From: Rickettsiaceae bacterium H1 | GTDB taxonomy: Bacteria > Pseudomonadota > Alphaproteobacteria > Rickettsiales > Anaplasmataceae | DNA: 64,000 nt | Assembly: GCA_018101195.1 (NCBI GenBank) | Contig: JACDQH010000001.1 | Span: forward strand, 36,518 to 100,517 | Direction of reading: 5' to 3' | Part shown: positions 44,947-53,664 of the stretch, piece after piece | Position numbering within the stretch: position 1 is the stretch's first letter | Layout of the letters: every line of letters begins with the position of its first letter | The notes under the pieces: generated by a model | The model's input: only the letters and a program-made list of their open reading frames with translations | Databases searched by the model: none | Told to the model about the DNA's origin: nothing | Made by a program: the position numbers and the translations under genes

Positions 44947-47016
44947 ATGCATAATAATATAGTAAAAACAATTGATGATACCTTGGTGGAGAGTCTGTTA
45001 AACCCATTAAAAATATCTTCTTATTCCGAAGTAAAAAGCTTAATATCTCTTAGGAAAAACGGAAGAGAAGATAAGTTCGGCGATATTTTTCCTTACGAAT
45101 ATCATGTTAAACTTGATCGAGTAATACCCAAACTAGACATAATCCCATCAATTAAACTTTTAAGAGAAAATAATGTCAAAATAAAAAAGCTTGATTTAGC
45201 TAATACAAATTGCCAAGACGATACTTTACAAGGTATCGCCAAGTTATACGGTGAGATCACCGATGGAAATTTAGAAAAAATCTTTCGTGAATATCTTGAC
45301 GTGGTAGGCGATCTCATTTCGGCAGAAGATAAAAAAAAGCTTGAGGAACTCGCATTCAATACCTGGAAAGGATTTGCACAAAAAATCATTATTTTCTGCG
45401 GCCAGATCGACAAAGACAACATAAAAGATATTATTCTGTACGGTTTAAATAAATGTGAAATTCAAGATAAAAATCTTACGGAAGAGCTTTTACCGGAACA
45501 TTCATTGGAAACTTATAAAAGGTACCTAAGCATAAGAGAGCTGAATCTCACCAGGAATGTAATTAACGATTATCTAGGATTACCGTTAAAGGATTGGATT
45601 GTGTTAAAGCTTTTTCACCTTTTTTGCAGTCACTGAATTTATGTCTTCAACATAAGATTGGAAATATGGAGTTAGAAAGATTTTCTTCTTTTTCTTTGCT
45701 GGAACAACTTACTTTCAGTTGTGCTACCGTTGAGAATTTAAACTTAGATAAGTTTAGCGGTAAATTAATTTCACTTCGACTAGAACGTTGTACAAACATG
45801 ACAAATCAAAACTTCGGGAGTTTAGCCAGGTTAAAATCTCTTGAATCACTTGTTTTATTTGGTGTTACAAACGTATCGAGCGAAGGTTATAAAATTTTTT
45901 CTGATAACTCTCAATTTTGCAAGTTACGTGAATTAGAAATAGAAGGTGATATTACGGTTGAAAAATTAGAACATATTACCAGGCTTAAATGGCTTAAAAA
46001 ATTAAAACTTGAAAACCGCAATTCAATTTTTGTTCCGGGATTCGGAGGCAAGTCGGCATTAGATTGCAGTTCTATTGCCAATCTTACAAACTTGGAATCA
46101 TTGATCTAGAAATAAATATTCTCGCCATAAGTGATTTTATTACCAACCTTAAACACTTAAAATCAATTCGTCTAAAACAAAACACTATAACAAGTTGCGA
46201 TTTGAACTTAATTACCGCCCATCTTCACTCGCTAAAATCACTTGATTTATCACTTTGCTCCGATATAAAAGATGAAGATTTGAGCGATCTTGCCGGTAAA
46301 ACACCCGATTTGGAATCAATCGAACTGGGATGCGCACAACAACTTACCGATTTACCTTGAAACACATTTCCGAATTTCGGTCTTTAAGGTCATGTACTGT
46401 ACTTGCAGCTAATGTCACAGGTCAAGGATTAAAAAACATCGCCAAATGTACGTCTTTAGAGTCACTTGAATTAGGTGTTTTAAATGAAAATATCACAAGT
46501 GAGGAATTAAGATACCTTAACACCCTCGATTCTTTGGAAGATTTGTATATCTATGGGGACATTATAATTGAAGATCAATGCTTGAAAAGTATTTCTCATA
46601 TTATCTCTTTAACCTCACTACGAATAAAATGTTCCATTATGAATAAATGCGATTGGTCTTTTAACGAAAATCTGTCTTCATTGGAGCTCATTGATAGTAA
46701 CATTAACAGCCTTGCTTTTGTCGGTCCCGATGTTTCATCACTTACAATAAGCGGGAAAATTAGCGAAAATTGTCTGGAAGATTTAGTTAAGCTCCAAAAA
46801 TTAAAATCACTCGATTTAAAATTTTGTAAAATTAAAAAAGAACATGATTATGAGTATTTAACTGCTAACGACATGCGAGATGTTGCCGCTAGGATGCCGA
46901 ATTTAACTCTCCTCCAGCTTCATGAGAACGAAATTCCACTTACCGAATTAAGATTAGAGGAGTGTTTTAGAGTGATTCATAAAGTTGGCGATGTAAAAGA
47001 ATGTAGTATCATGTGA
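44947..47016 (+). pseudogene. large leucine-rich repeat gene broken by three frameshifts, ending in a CaaX box
   Basis: Four consecutive frames (44947-45636, 45594-46109, 46064-46360, 46330-47016) overlap by about 30-46 nt and each step is the same, as if one base were missing; adding three bases gives a 690-aa protein. N-terminal domain (residues 20-80, SSYSEVKSLISLRKNGREDKFGDIFP) matches that of the LRR protein at 6247. A helical middle part and about 17 LRRs follow (for example LKSLESLVLFGVTNVSSEG, LHSLKSLDLSLCSDIKDEDL). The last four residues are CSIM, a CaaX prenylation-type box. Probably a recent pseudogene; sequence error at three places cannot be excluded. Confidence 0.72.
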
Positions 47017-47053
47017 AAATAATATTGTTTTTCATAGCATTTTCTAACTCAAT

Positions 47054-47083
47054 AAAGTATCAGGTTTTTCCCGATACTTTTTT
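47054..47083. terminator. bidirectional hairpin terminator
   Basis: AAAGTATC (47054-47061) pairs with GATACTTT (47073-47080) around an 11-nt loop in which GG and CC can also pair, followed by a run of T on the plus strand and preceded by A residues for the minus strand. It sits between the convergent LRR and C26 genes. Confidence 0.75.
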
Positions 47084-47111
47084 ATATGAGAAAAAAATAA
47101 TTTACAACAAA

Positions 47112-47957
47112 TTACCTACCGATAAAATTATTAAATACTTTAGAAATAGCATCGATCGAAGCACTACGCAAAGATGAAATTTTACTATTTCTATTATCGT
47201 CGATTAACAAACCTTCGGGATGGCCTTGAAAATGAATATTACCCAATTTATCTTCTATTATTTCAATCATACCGTCATTTGAAAAACCGATTACTTTATA
47301 ACCTGCATTTTCAAGCTTTGTTATATTTTCCGCATTATTATCAATTACTCTAGAATGAGCATCCGGTAAGTATAGGCTTATCATGCCAACATCACCGGTA
47401 TCATCTCCTATTATTTTTGCCAACCTACTTTTAGGGTTCACCTTTATTTCATGTAAAGGTACGTTTTCAATATGCGGGTTAGGGAAAGAAATCTCATGTT
47501 TTTTACTATCTCCTCCAATGCTTTGCACTCCTACCAATTCTACTCCTTCGGCATACATTATGCCTTGTAATCCTCCGCAAATTCCCATCAAAGATATCCG
47601 ATCTTCATTAGCCATTTTAGCTAACACTGCCGTGACATCTTGACGATTAGTATTGGGAGGAAAAGGTTTCGCATCAAGATTATAATTATTGCCGGGAATA
47701 ATAACTTTCGTGATATTATTATCTTTAATAAATTTCCTAACTCTCTTTTCTAAATTTCCCTTTTGTTTTGCCAATTCGTTATAATCGATAAGAATAACAT
47801 CGGCACCGAATTTGTTAATCAATTCCATTATATGATGCGACAAACCCAATTCTTTAGGATAAGTTTCCTTATGAGTTCGCAAAAATCCTACTAAAGGTTT
47901 TTCAGCATATGCAACACCAAAAGACAGCACCAAAAATAAAAGAAATATACGTTTCAT
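47112..47957 (-). CDS. exported gamma-glutamyl hydrolase-like protein (peptidase C26), copy B
   Basis: 281 aa, closely related to copy A over its whole length. Signal peptide MKRIFLLFLVLSFGVAYA. Nucleophile Cys in LMGICGGLQGIMYAEG, His/Glu in FQGHPEGLL, and the shared PDAHSRVI phrase that replaces the more usual SxHHQ of PuuD. Lies on the same strand as copy A with the broken LRR gene inserted between them in the opposite orientation. Same inferred role as copy A. Confidence 0.82.
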   Translation of the reverse strand: MKRIFLLFLVLSFGVAYAEKPLVGFLRTHKETYPKELGLSHHIMELINKFGADVILIDYNELAKQKGNLEKRVRKFIKDNNITKVIIPGNNYNLDAKPFPPNTNRQDVTAVLAKMANEDRISLMGICGGLQGIMYAEGVELVGVQSIGGDSKKHEISFPNPHIENVPLHEIKVNPKSRLAKIIGDDTGDVGMISLYLPDAHSRVIDNNAENITKLENAGYKVIGFSNDGMIEIIEDKLGNIHFQGHPEGLLIDDNRNSKISSLRSASIDAISKVFNNFIGR

Positions 47958-48052
47958 GTTAATTTTTTTTAGCTTAAAGTAATGTTATAATCTTTTTATG
48001 GAAAAAAAAAGTAATTTACTCTTTTTAAGTAACGGATAATTTTTCAGATCGT

Positions 48053-48081
48053 TTGTTTCTCTAGGAATATTCTTATATAAT
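48053..48081 (+). promoter_or_regulatory. promoter of rnpB
   Basis: TTGTTT (48053-48058) and TATAAT (48076-48081) with a 17-bp spacer, 7 nt before the RNase P RNA. A close match to the sigma-70 consensus. Confidence 0.75.
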
Positions 48082-48087
48082 CCGTAT

Positions 48088-48430
48088 GGGATAGTCGGAT
48101 AATCGCTGTATAATTCGTTTATATAGAGGAAAGTCCGGACTCCGCAAGAGCACGGTAACGGGTAACACCCGCCGGGGGAAACTCTAGGGATAGGACCACA
48201 GAAAATAACCGCCTATATTTTTAGGTAAGGGTGAAAAGGTGCGGTAAGAGCGCACCGTACCAACGGTAACGTCAGGTAGCAAGGTAACCCCTACTGGGAG
48301 CAAGGCCAAATAAGAATAACGACGTATCGCTCTTATACTTATGTTATTCGGGTAGGCCGCATGAGGCTCGAAGTAATTCGAGACCCAGATAAATGATTAT
48401 CGAAACAGAATCCGGCTTACAGACTATCCA
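48088..48430 (+). ncRNA. rnpB: RNase P RNA
   Basis: About 343 nt of bacterial type A RNase P RNA, the catalytic RNA that trims tRNA 5' ends. The closing helix P1 is formed by GGATAGTC (48089-48096) and GACTATCC (48422-48429). Signature pieces: GAGGAAAGTCCGGACTCC (P4/CR-I area, 48136 onwards), AGGGTGAAAAGGTGCGGTAAGAGCGCACC, CAAGGTAACCCCTACTGGGAGCAAGGCCAAATAAG, and AGGCCGCATGAGGCTCG in the 3' part followed by GAGACCCAGATAAATGATTATCG. Ends are estimated to within a few bases. Confidence 0.95.
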
Positions 48431-48507
48431 CCAATTGTCGTTTACTGTTTGTTATCTACAACAACTGCAAATCTTACAATCGAGGTTATTTTCTTAAAAC
48501 GTCACAA

Positions 48508-49083
48508 TTATAAGATAAAACAACAGCTTGACTTTGTTGTTACCACCACACTTGTTAATTCTCCTTTAGGTGTGGTCTCGTCTGCAAACCTAACCCGTTT
48601 CTTTAACTTTGTTTCATCAATATTTTTCAGCGATTCTGCTGGTACGGAAAATAAATTAATTCTTAAATTATTTAACTTATCACCTTCATACAAAATTTCT
48701 CCTAGACGAAGCGCAGTTAAAAATTTACATTTGTTAAAAATGCATTTTAACTTATCATCGTCACATCTTTGATCAGTACCAGTTTCAGCGTGAATCTCAC
48801 CATTTTCTGAAAAATCTTCTCCGACAACTTCAATTGATTTCAGGTTAAGTCTGACTAAATTAGGACACTTATTTAATATCTCCTCTAGCCCACTATTGGT
48901 AACTTTAGTAAAGTTAAGACTTAGGATTTGCACGTTAGACAGTTCATCAATCTTTGCAAAAGATTCTCCGGTAATTCTGGTTACACTAAAATCCAGGTTA
49001 ATTAAGCTAGAACATTCTTCAAGTACTTTTACCAAATCTTCATCCCTAATCGCAGAAGCACAACTAAAGAAATTAGTTTTCAT
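48508..49083 (-). CDS. short leucine-rich repeat protein with PP1-docking-like motif and CaaX box
   Basis: 191 aa, intact. Four LRRs of the cysteine-containing type occupy residues about 12-85 (DEDLVKVLEECSSLINLDFS, LSNVQILSLNFTKVTNSGLEEILNKCPNLVRLNLKS) with another at 112-130. A charged region follows with KKRVRFADE at 161-169, which matches the RVxF docking motif of protein phosphatase 1, and the protein ends TTKSSCCFIL, where CFIL is a CaaX box (Leu at X favours geranylgeranylation). No signal peptide. Bacteria have no CaaX prenyltransferases, so these signals make sense only inside a eukaryotic cell. Candidate secreted effector; delivery and activity are inferred. Confidence 0.78.
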   Translation of the reverse strand: MKTNFFSCASAIRDEDLVKVLEECSSLINLDFSVTRITGESFAKIDELSNVQILSLNFTKVTNSGLEEILNKCPNLVRLNLKSIEVVGEDFSENGEIHAETGTDQRCDDDKLKCIFNKCKFLTALRLGEILYEGDKLNNLRINLFSVPAESLKNIDETKLKKRVRFADETTPKGELTSVVVTTKSSCCFIL

Positions 49084-49275
49084 ATTTGTTATTTTGAATT
49101 TATCTTAAATTAAATATACTTAAAAAGTAAACCACTGTAAATATTTTTAACAAATTTAACTTTTAGCAATTTCGTGCTAAAAATCTAAAATCGATCCGAT
49201 TCCCCTCCCATCGGTTAACAACTTGACAATAAACAAGCAAATAATAAAATTTGGGATTGAATCAATAATTTCAGT

Positions 49276-49890
49276 ATGACAAATATAAAACGCAGAAAAT
49301 ACAAAATAAGCAGGAGTATAATGGCTCCGCTTTGGGGGCACAAGAAAGATCCGGTTCACAAAAAAAACTACAGGCCGGGGCAACACGGTCGGTCGTTATT
49401 TCGTTCGATGTCGGAATTCGGCAAACAAATATTGGCCAAGCAATCTTTCAAACGGTATTATGAAATTAGGGAAAAACAGTTTAAAAGAATATTTAATTTA
49501 GCTCACAAGAAAAAAGGTAACACCGGTGACTTATTCATCGGTTTGCTCGAAACACGCCTTTGTTCCGTCGTATATAATTCCTGTCTTGCTCCAACGATTT
49601 TTACGGCAAAACAACTGGTTTCACATAAACACGTTTTAGTTAACGGCAAAGCAGTGAACAGATCCAGTTATACTTTGAAAGTAGGAGATATAGTAACGCT
49701 TCACGATTCGGTAAAAAATATCCCACCAGTACTGCAAGCTATCGAATCACAAGAAAGAAAGGCACCTGATTATTTGCAGGTAAACGTAGAAAAAAGAGAA
49801 ATCAAATTAGTTAAAATGCCTACTTTCTCGGAAGTCCCTTATCCAGCAAAAATGAGGCCCGAAATGGTAATAGAATTTTATTCGAGATAA
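49276..49890 (+). CDS. rpsD: 30S ribosomal protein S4
   Basis: 204 aa, binds 16S rRNA and nucleates the small subunit. S4 domain phrases: RLCSVVYNSCLAPTIFTAKQLVSHKHVLVNGKAVNRSSYTLKVGDIV (residues 95-142). C-terminal PYPAKMRPEMVIEFYSR is typical of alphaproteobacteria. First gene of a run that includes tRNA-Leu 10 nt downstream. Confidence 0.97.
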   Translation: MTNIKRRKYKISRSIMAPLWGHKKDPVHKKNYRPGQHGRSLFRSMSEFGKQILAKQSFKRYYEIREKQFKRIFNLAHKKKGNTGDLFIGLLETRLCSVVYNSCLAPTIFTAKQLVSHKHVLVNGKAVNRSSYTLKVGDIVTLHDSVKNIPPVLQAIESQERKAPDYLQVNVEKREIKLVKMPTFSEVPYPAKMRPEMVIEFYSR

Positions 49891-49900
49891 AAAAATACAT

Positions 49901-49987
49901 GCCCGTGTGACGGAATTGGTAGACGTAGCGGACTTAAAATCCGTGGGTCGTTTGACCTTGGGAGTTCAAGTCTCCCCATGGGCACCA
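49901..49987 (+). tRNA. tRNA-Leu (anticodon TAA)
   Basis: 87 nt with encoded CCA. Acceptor GCCCGTG pairs with CATGGGC, the anticodon stem-loop is CGGACTTAAAATCCG with anticodon TAA, a long variable arm (TGGGTCGTTTGACCTTG) marks class II, and the T arm is GGGAGTTCAAGTCTCCC. Closely follows rpsD. Confidence 0.97.
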
Positions 49988-50003
49988 GCTTAAGAGAGGT
50001 GTT

Positions 50004-50198
50004 ATGAAATGGCTTGATACGATAGAAATCGCAATAGCACTGGAAGAAAAATATTCCGACATGGATAACGTAAATTTACGCTACACCGATTTGCACAAAT
50101 GGATAATCGGTTTAGACGATTTTAACGACGATCCTAACAAATCTAACGAAAAAATTTTAGAAGCAATACAAATGGCATGGATTGAAGAAAGAGAATGA
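50004..50198 (+). CDS. iscX: Fe-S cluster assembly protein IscX
   Basis: 64 aa acidic protein of the IscX/YfhJ family: MKWLDTIEIAIALEEKYSD, then NLRYTDLHKWIIGLDDFNDDPNKSNEKILEAIQMAWIEE. Binds IscS and regulates iron delivery in the Isc system. The GAGAGG before ATG 50004 is a good ribosome site, and the stop overlaps the next gene by 4 nt. Usually beside iscU/fdx; here it stands apart. Confidence 0.92.
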   Translation: MKWLDTIEIAIALEEKYSDMDNVNLRYTDLHKWIIGLDDFNDDPNKSNEKILEAIQMAWIEERE

Positions 50199-51025
50199 AA
50201 TTAATGATATTAGGTTGCGGTTCTTCCATGGGAGTCCCTTCGATTAGCTGTAAATGTCCCGTTTGTATTTCCGAAGATAAACATAATAAAAGACTTAGAA
50301 CTTCTGCGTTAATCGAACAAAGAAATACAAAGATATTAATAGATACCGGGCCTGATTTTAGACAACAGGCATTAAACAATAAATTCGATCGAGTCGACGG
50401 CATAATATACACTCATGCTCACGCCGATCATATAAACGGTATAAACGACATTAGGGCGCTTAAACCAACAAGCGAAAAGAAGTGCTCCATTCCAATCTAT
50501 ACCGACAAAACAACATTAGAAAAATTGATCATCCAAAGCGAATACCTTTTTAGTAATAAATTACCGGAAACCCCTTGGAATAAATCTTTCCTCCATCCTA
50601 ATATCGTTAACTATTACGAGCAATTTCACATTTCCAATGTTCCTGTTGTTCCATTTCCGCAAGAACACGGAAAAATAACCTCTCTGGGTCTAATTTTCGA
50701 CAATAAAATAGCATATTGTACCGATGTAAAAAAAATTCCCGATCGAGCAATCAATTTGTTAAAGGGAATAGAAATATTGGTAATCGAATGTTTAGGTTAT
50801 AAAGAAACGCTAGCCCATGCTCACTTTGATCTCACGCTAGCTTTCATTGATCGAATCAAACCAAAAACGGCAATTTTTACTCACATGAGTCACGAGCTGG
50901 AGTTCAATACCCTAAACAAACAAGTTCGAGAATACAAAAATAATAACAACACAATAACAGATATAATAGTCCCATATGATGGTTACAGCATCGAAGCAAA
51001 AAAAGATAACCAAAACATTATTTAA
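50195..51025 (+). CDS. metallo-beta-lactamase-fold hydrolase (PhnP-like)
   Basis: 276 aa. LGCGSSMGVPSISCKCPVC at the start (two cysteines may bind a structural zinc), DTGPDFRQQ, and the metal motif THAHADHINGINDIR (HxHxDH). Further metal ligands are in CTDVK and FTHMSHE. Homologues are cyclic phosphodiesterase/PhnP-type or unassigned MBL proteins conserved in Rickettsiales. Couples by 4-nt overlap to iscX and by a longer overlap to tsaC. Confidence 0.87.
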   Translation: MKLMILGCGSSMGVPSISCKCPVCISEDKHNKRLRTSALIEQRNTKILIDTGPDFRQQALNNKFDRVDGIIYTHAHADHINGINDIRALKPTSEKKCSIPIYTDKTTLEKLIIQSEYLFSNKLPETPWNKSFLHPNIVNYYEQFHISNVPVVPFPQEHGKITSLGLIFDNKIAYCTDVKKIPDRAINLLKGIEILVIECLGYKETLAHAHFDLTLAFIDRIKPKTAIFTHMSHELEFNTLNKQVREYKNNNNTITDIIVPYDGYSIEAKKDNQNII

Positions 51026-51554
51026 GGGAAGTATAGTCTGTTTTCCTACGGAAACTTTATACGCTTTGGCAGTAGACGCTTATAATGTTAATGCTATAGA
51101 AAATCTGTACCATGTAAAAAAAAGAGAATTAAACAAGCCGTTTGCAGTTATGGTGCCCGATTTTTCCTTTTTAGGCCTACTAGTTACAATTAACCGAAAA
51201 CAATTGTCGCTGATGCAAAAACATTTGCCCGGCTCCGTTACTTTTTTGCTATCTAGAAGCAAAAATTTCCGATTGCCGGAGATCTTAGGAGAAAAAATAG
51301 GTATTCGCATACCAAAACATAAAAAAGCTTTAAGCATATTAAAAAGCATTAACAAGCCTATTGCCACGACAAGTGCAAATTTCTCTTGCACAAAAGATGC
51401 GAAAAAGTTTATTGATATCCCGCAAAAAATTTTAGAACAGGTCGGTTATTATATAAAAGACGACAGCAAAATATCGGGAATAGGATCTACCGTAATCGAT
51501 ATCACCAAAGAGCCCTTTAAAGTAATAAGAAAAGGTGTTTTCCAATTAAAATAA
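50979..51554 (+). CDS. tsaC: threonylcarbamoyl-AMP synthase (YrdC/TsaC/Sua5)
   Basis: 191 aa from ATG 50979 (50976 also possible), overlapping the MBL gene by 47 nt. First step of the t6A37 tRNA modification. Motifs: KGSIVCFPTETLYALAVDA, KKRELNKPFAVMV (K-R-K nucleotide pocket), LPGSVTFLLSRS, IGIRIPKHK, and PIATTSANFS with ISGIGSTVIDI near the C-terminus. Sua5-type extra domain is absent, so the short TsaC form. Confidence 0.92.
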   Translation: MVTASKQKKITKTLFKGSIVCFPTETLYALAVDAYNVNAIENLYHVKKRELNKPFAVMVPDFSFLGLLVTINRKQLSLMQKHLPGSVTFLLSRSKNFRLPEILGEKIGIRIPKHKKALSILKSINKPIATTSANFSCTKDAKKFIDIPQKILEQVGYYIKDDSKISGIGSTVIDITKEPFKVIRKGVFQLK

Positions 51555-51557
51555 TAT

Positions 51558-51995
51558 CTACTTTTTCACGGCAAAACTATTGCCGCAACCGCACTTGGCA
51601 GTAGCTTGAGGATTACGAATTACAAAATCGGATTTCGTTAAATCTTCGACATAATCGACCGTACAATTTTTTAGGTAATCAAATGACTCGTTATCGATTA
51701 TGGCTATCGGAAAACCTCTCTCGTCATTCACTACGTATTCTCTCTTACTCTCTTTTTCATTGGCAAAAAGGTCACCATCAGATGATTCGTAGCCTTCGTC
51801 ATTGTCATACTCTTCATTTTTTGCAGAATCTATATCGAATTTGTACTGAAATCCTGAGCAACCTCCTCCTTCCACCTTTATTCTAAACAATACCTTGTTA
51901 TTTTTTTCTTGTTCTAAAATAGATCGTATTTTTACAATTGCCGATTGGGTAAAAATAATGTCTTGAGTGATAATTGACATATGTTTTATGGACAT
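51558..51995 (-). CDS. erpA: iron-sulfur cluster insertion protein, A-type (ErpA/IscA) with acidic insert
   Basis: 145 aa from ATG 51995 (MSIKHMSIITQDI); ATG 51980 is equally possible, and a longer frame to 52061 would run into divergent dgt. Carries iron-sulfur clusters to target enzymes. The three ligand cysteines are present: GGGCSGFQY and KCGCGNSF. Between them lies an insertion of about 25 residues rich in Asp/Glu (NEEYDNDEGYESSDGDLFANEKESKREYV in part) absent from typical ErpA (about 107-115 aa). The role of the insert is unknown. Confidence 0.88.
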   Translation of the reverse strand: MSIKHMSIITQDIIFTQSAIVKIRSILEQEKNNKVLFRIKVEGGGCSGFQYKFDIDSAKNEEYDNDEGYESSDGDLFANEKESKREYVVNDERGFPIAIIDNESFDYLKNCTVDYVEDLTKSDFVIRNPQATAKCGCGNSFAVKK

Positions 51996-52026
51996 TATAG
52001 ATTTTACTATACTATAATAAATTAAC

Positions 52027-53169
52027 TTGGTGTCAATAAAATCGGATTTTAATAAGTCCAAAGGCAGACTACATAAAGAAAAAGAAGATAGGTACAGAAC
52101 TCCCTTTCAACGAGATCGAGATAGAATTATACATTCAGGTGTGTTTCGCAAATTAGAATACAAAACTCAAGTATTTATCAATCACGAAGGAGATTATTAC
52201 CGAACCAGATTAACCCATAGTCTGGAAGTAGCACAAATCGCAAGAGCAATTTGCGAACGCCTTAATCTAAGCGAAACACTGGGAGAAGCAATAGCACTGG
52301 CTCACGATTTCGGTCATACTCCCTTTGGTCATGCCGGAGAAGAATCTTTACGAGAATGTACTGAAAATTACGGAGGTTTCGATCATAACGCACAATCTTT
52401 AAGAGTATTGACGTTTTTAGAACAACGTTACGCTTCGTTCGACGGCATGAATTTAACTTGGGAAGTATTGGAAGGCGTTGCCAAACATAACGGTCCTATC
52501 ACCATTGAAAAGCAACACAAAATTATTTCTCGATACAATAAGTTACATGACTTGGAGCTTGATACTTTTGCCGGTCCCGAAGCACAAGTCGCCTCAATTG
52601 CAGACGATATAGCTTATAACGCACACGATATCGACGATGGGATACGCTCCGGATTGATTGGAATAAAAGATATGTACGACATTCCATACATCGCAAAAAC
52701 ATTAAAAAGCATCGAAATCAAATATCCAAAAATTGTTCCAGAAAGGCTTATTCACGAATTTCTTAGTAAATTTATCGCTCATATGATAAATGATGTCGTC
52801 ACGACAACGAACGACAATTTAAGAAAATTTGACATAAAAAACACAGACGAAGTAAGAAAAAACGGGCAAGTTTTAGTTTGTTTTTCTCAAGAGTTTTCGC
52901 AAACAAATAAAATGCTAAAATCGTTTCTGTCGAAAAATTTATACCATCATTACAAAGTAAACAGAATAAAAAGTAAAACGAAACAAATAGTCAAAGATCT
53001 ATTTCAATATTTTCACACAAAACCAGAATGCTTGCCTCTAGAGTGGCATAAAAAAATTAATTCGGCTTCATCAGAAGAAGATAAAGTGTTAGTAATATGC
53101 GATTTTATTTCGGGTATGACCGATCGTTTTGCAATACAAGAACATAAACAGCTTTTAGGAAGCTATTAA
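52027..53169 (+). CDS. dgt: dGTP triphosphohydrolase-like protein
   Basis: 380 aa, start TTG 52027 or GTG 52030. HD-domain nucleotide triphosphohydrolase of the dGTPase type-2 family. Metal motifs: RLTHSLEVAQIA and AHDFGHTPFGHAGEE; further DDIAYNAHDIDDGIRSG. Shares a short divergent start region with erpA. Likely controls dNTP pools; specificity for dGTP is by family. Confidence 0.92.
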   Translation: MVSIKSDFNKSKGRLHKEKEDRYRTPFQRDRDRIIHSGVFRKLEYKTQVFINHEGDYYRTRLTHSLEVAQIARAICERLNLSETLGEAIALAHDFGHTPFGHAGEESLRECTENYGGFDHNAQSLRVLTFLEQRYASFDGMNLTWEVLEGVAKHNGPITIEKQHKIISRYNKLHDLELDTFAGPEAQVASIADDIAYNAHDIDDGIRSGLIGIKDMYDIPYIAKTLKSIEIKYPKIVPERLIHEFLSKFIAHMINDVVTTTNDNLRKFDIKNTDEVRKNGQVLVCFSQEFSQTNKMLKSFLSKNLYHHYKVNRIKSKTKQIVKDLFQYFHTKPECLPLEWHKKINSASSEEDKVLVICDFISGMTDRFAIQEHKQLLGSY

Positions 53170-53278
53170 ATTTGACCTTAAAACGAAAATTAATCTAGAG
53201 TAAAATTATATCTCTAATGTAAAAAACCAATTTGCTTATTGCAAAATCACATAAATATATTTTTTCGTTCATCTATCT

Positions 53279-53318
53279 TGTTTTTTATAATAATCATGTA
53301 GATATAATCTTTTGTTGA
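53279..53318 (+). promoter_or_regulatory. candidate promoter before groES
   Basis: CTTGTTTTTT at 53278-53287 and TATAATC with TG a few bases upstream at 53306-53312, about 19 bp apart. CTTG is also the core of the heat-shock -35, which would suit groES, but the -10 is of the housekeeping type. Confidence 0.35.
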
Positions 53319-53352
53319 AAGCAATTTTTTTTTATTATTAAGGAGAAGTTTT

Positions 53353-53649
53353 ATGACTAAAAAACTAAAAGTGTTAAGTGACACCGTCCTTATCGGGCTA
53401 ACAGAAGACAGTAACACCAGTGGCGGTATTATGTTACCAGATTCCGCTAAACAAAAACCTACGGAAGGTACCGTAATGGAAGTCGGTCCAGGAAGAAGAG
53501 ATTCGAACGGAAAGCTAATTCCCATGGAATTAAAAAAAGGAGACTCCGTTATGTATCGTAAGTGGGCGGGTACCGAAGTTAAATTTGACGATAAAGATTA
53601 TGTCGTAATGAAAGAATCAGACGTCGTCGGAATAATAGAATCAGAATAA
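53353..53649 (+). CDS. groES: co-chaperonin GroES
   Basis: 98 aa lid of the chaperonin. KKLKVLSDTVLIGLTE, the mobile loop DSNTSGGIMLPDSAKQKPTEG (residues 19-39) and VMEVGPGRRDSNGKLIPMELKKGDSVMYRKWAGTEVKFDDKDY. The ribosome site AAGGAGAAG precedes the ATG. Sixteen nt before groEL. Confidence 0.97.
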   Translation: MTKKLKVLSDTVLIGLTEDSNTSGGIMLPDSAKQKPTEGTVMEVGPGRRDSNGKLIPMELKKGDSVMYRKWAGTEVKFDDKDYVVMKESDVVGIIESE

Positions 53650-53664
53650 TTTTGGAGGTTTAAT

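Noticed and set aside
44947..47016. Four separate small LRR genes
   Set aside because: Frames overlap by 30-46 nt, repeats continue across the junctions, and the internal starts have no ribosome sites; one broken gene explains them better.
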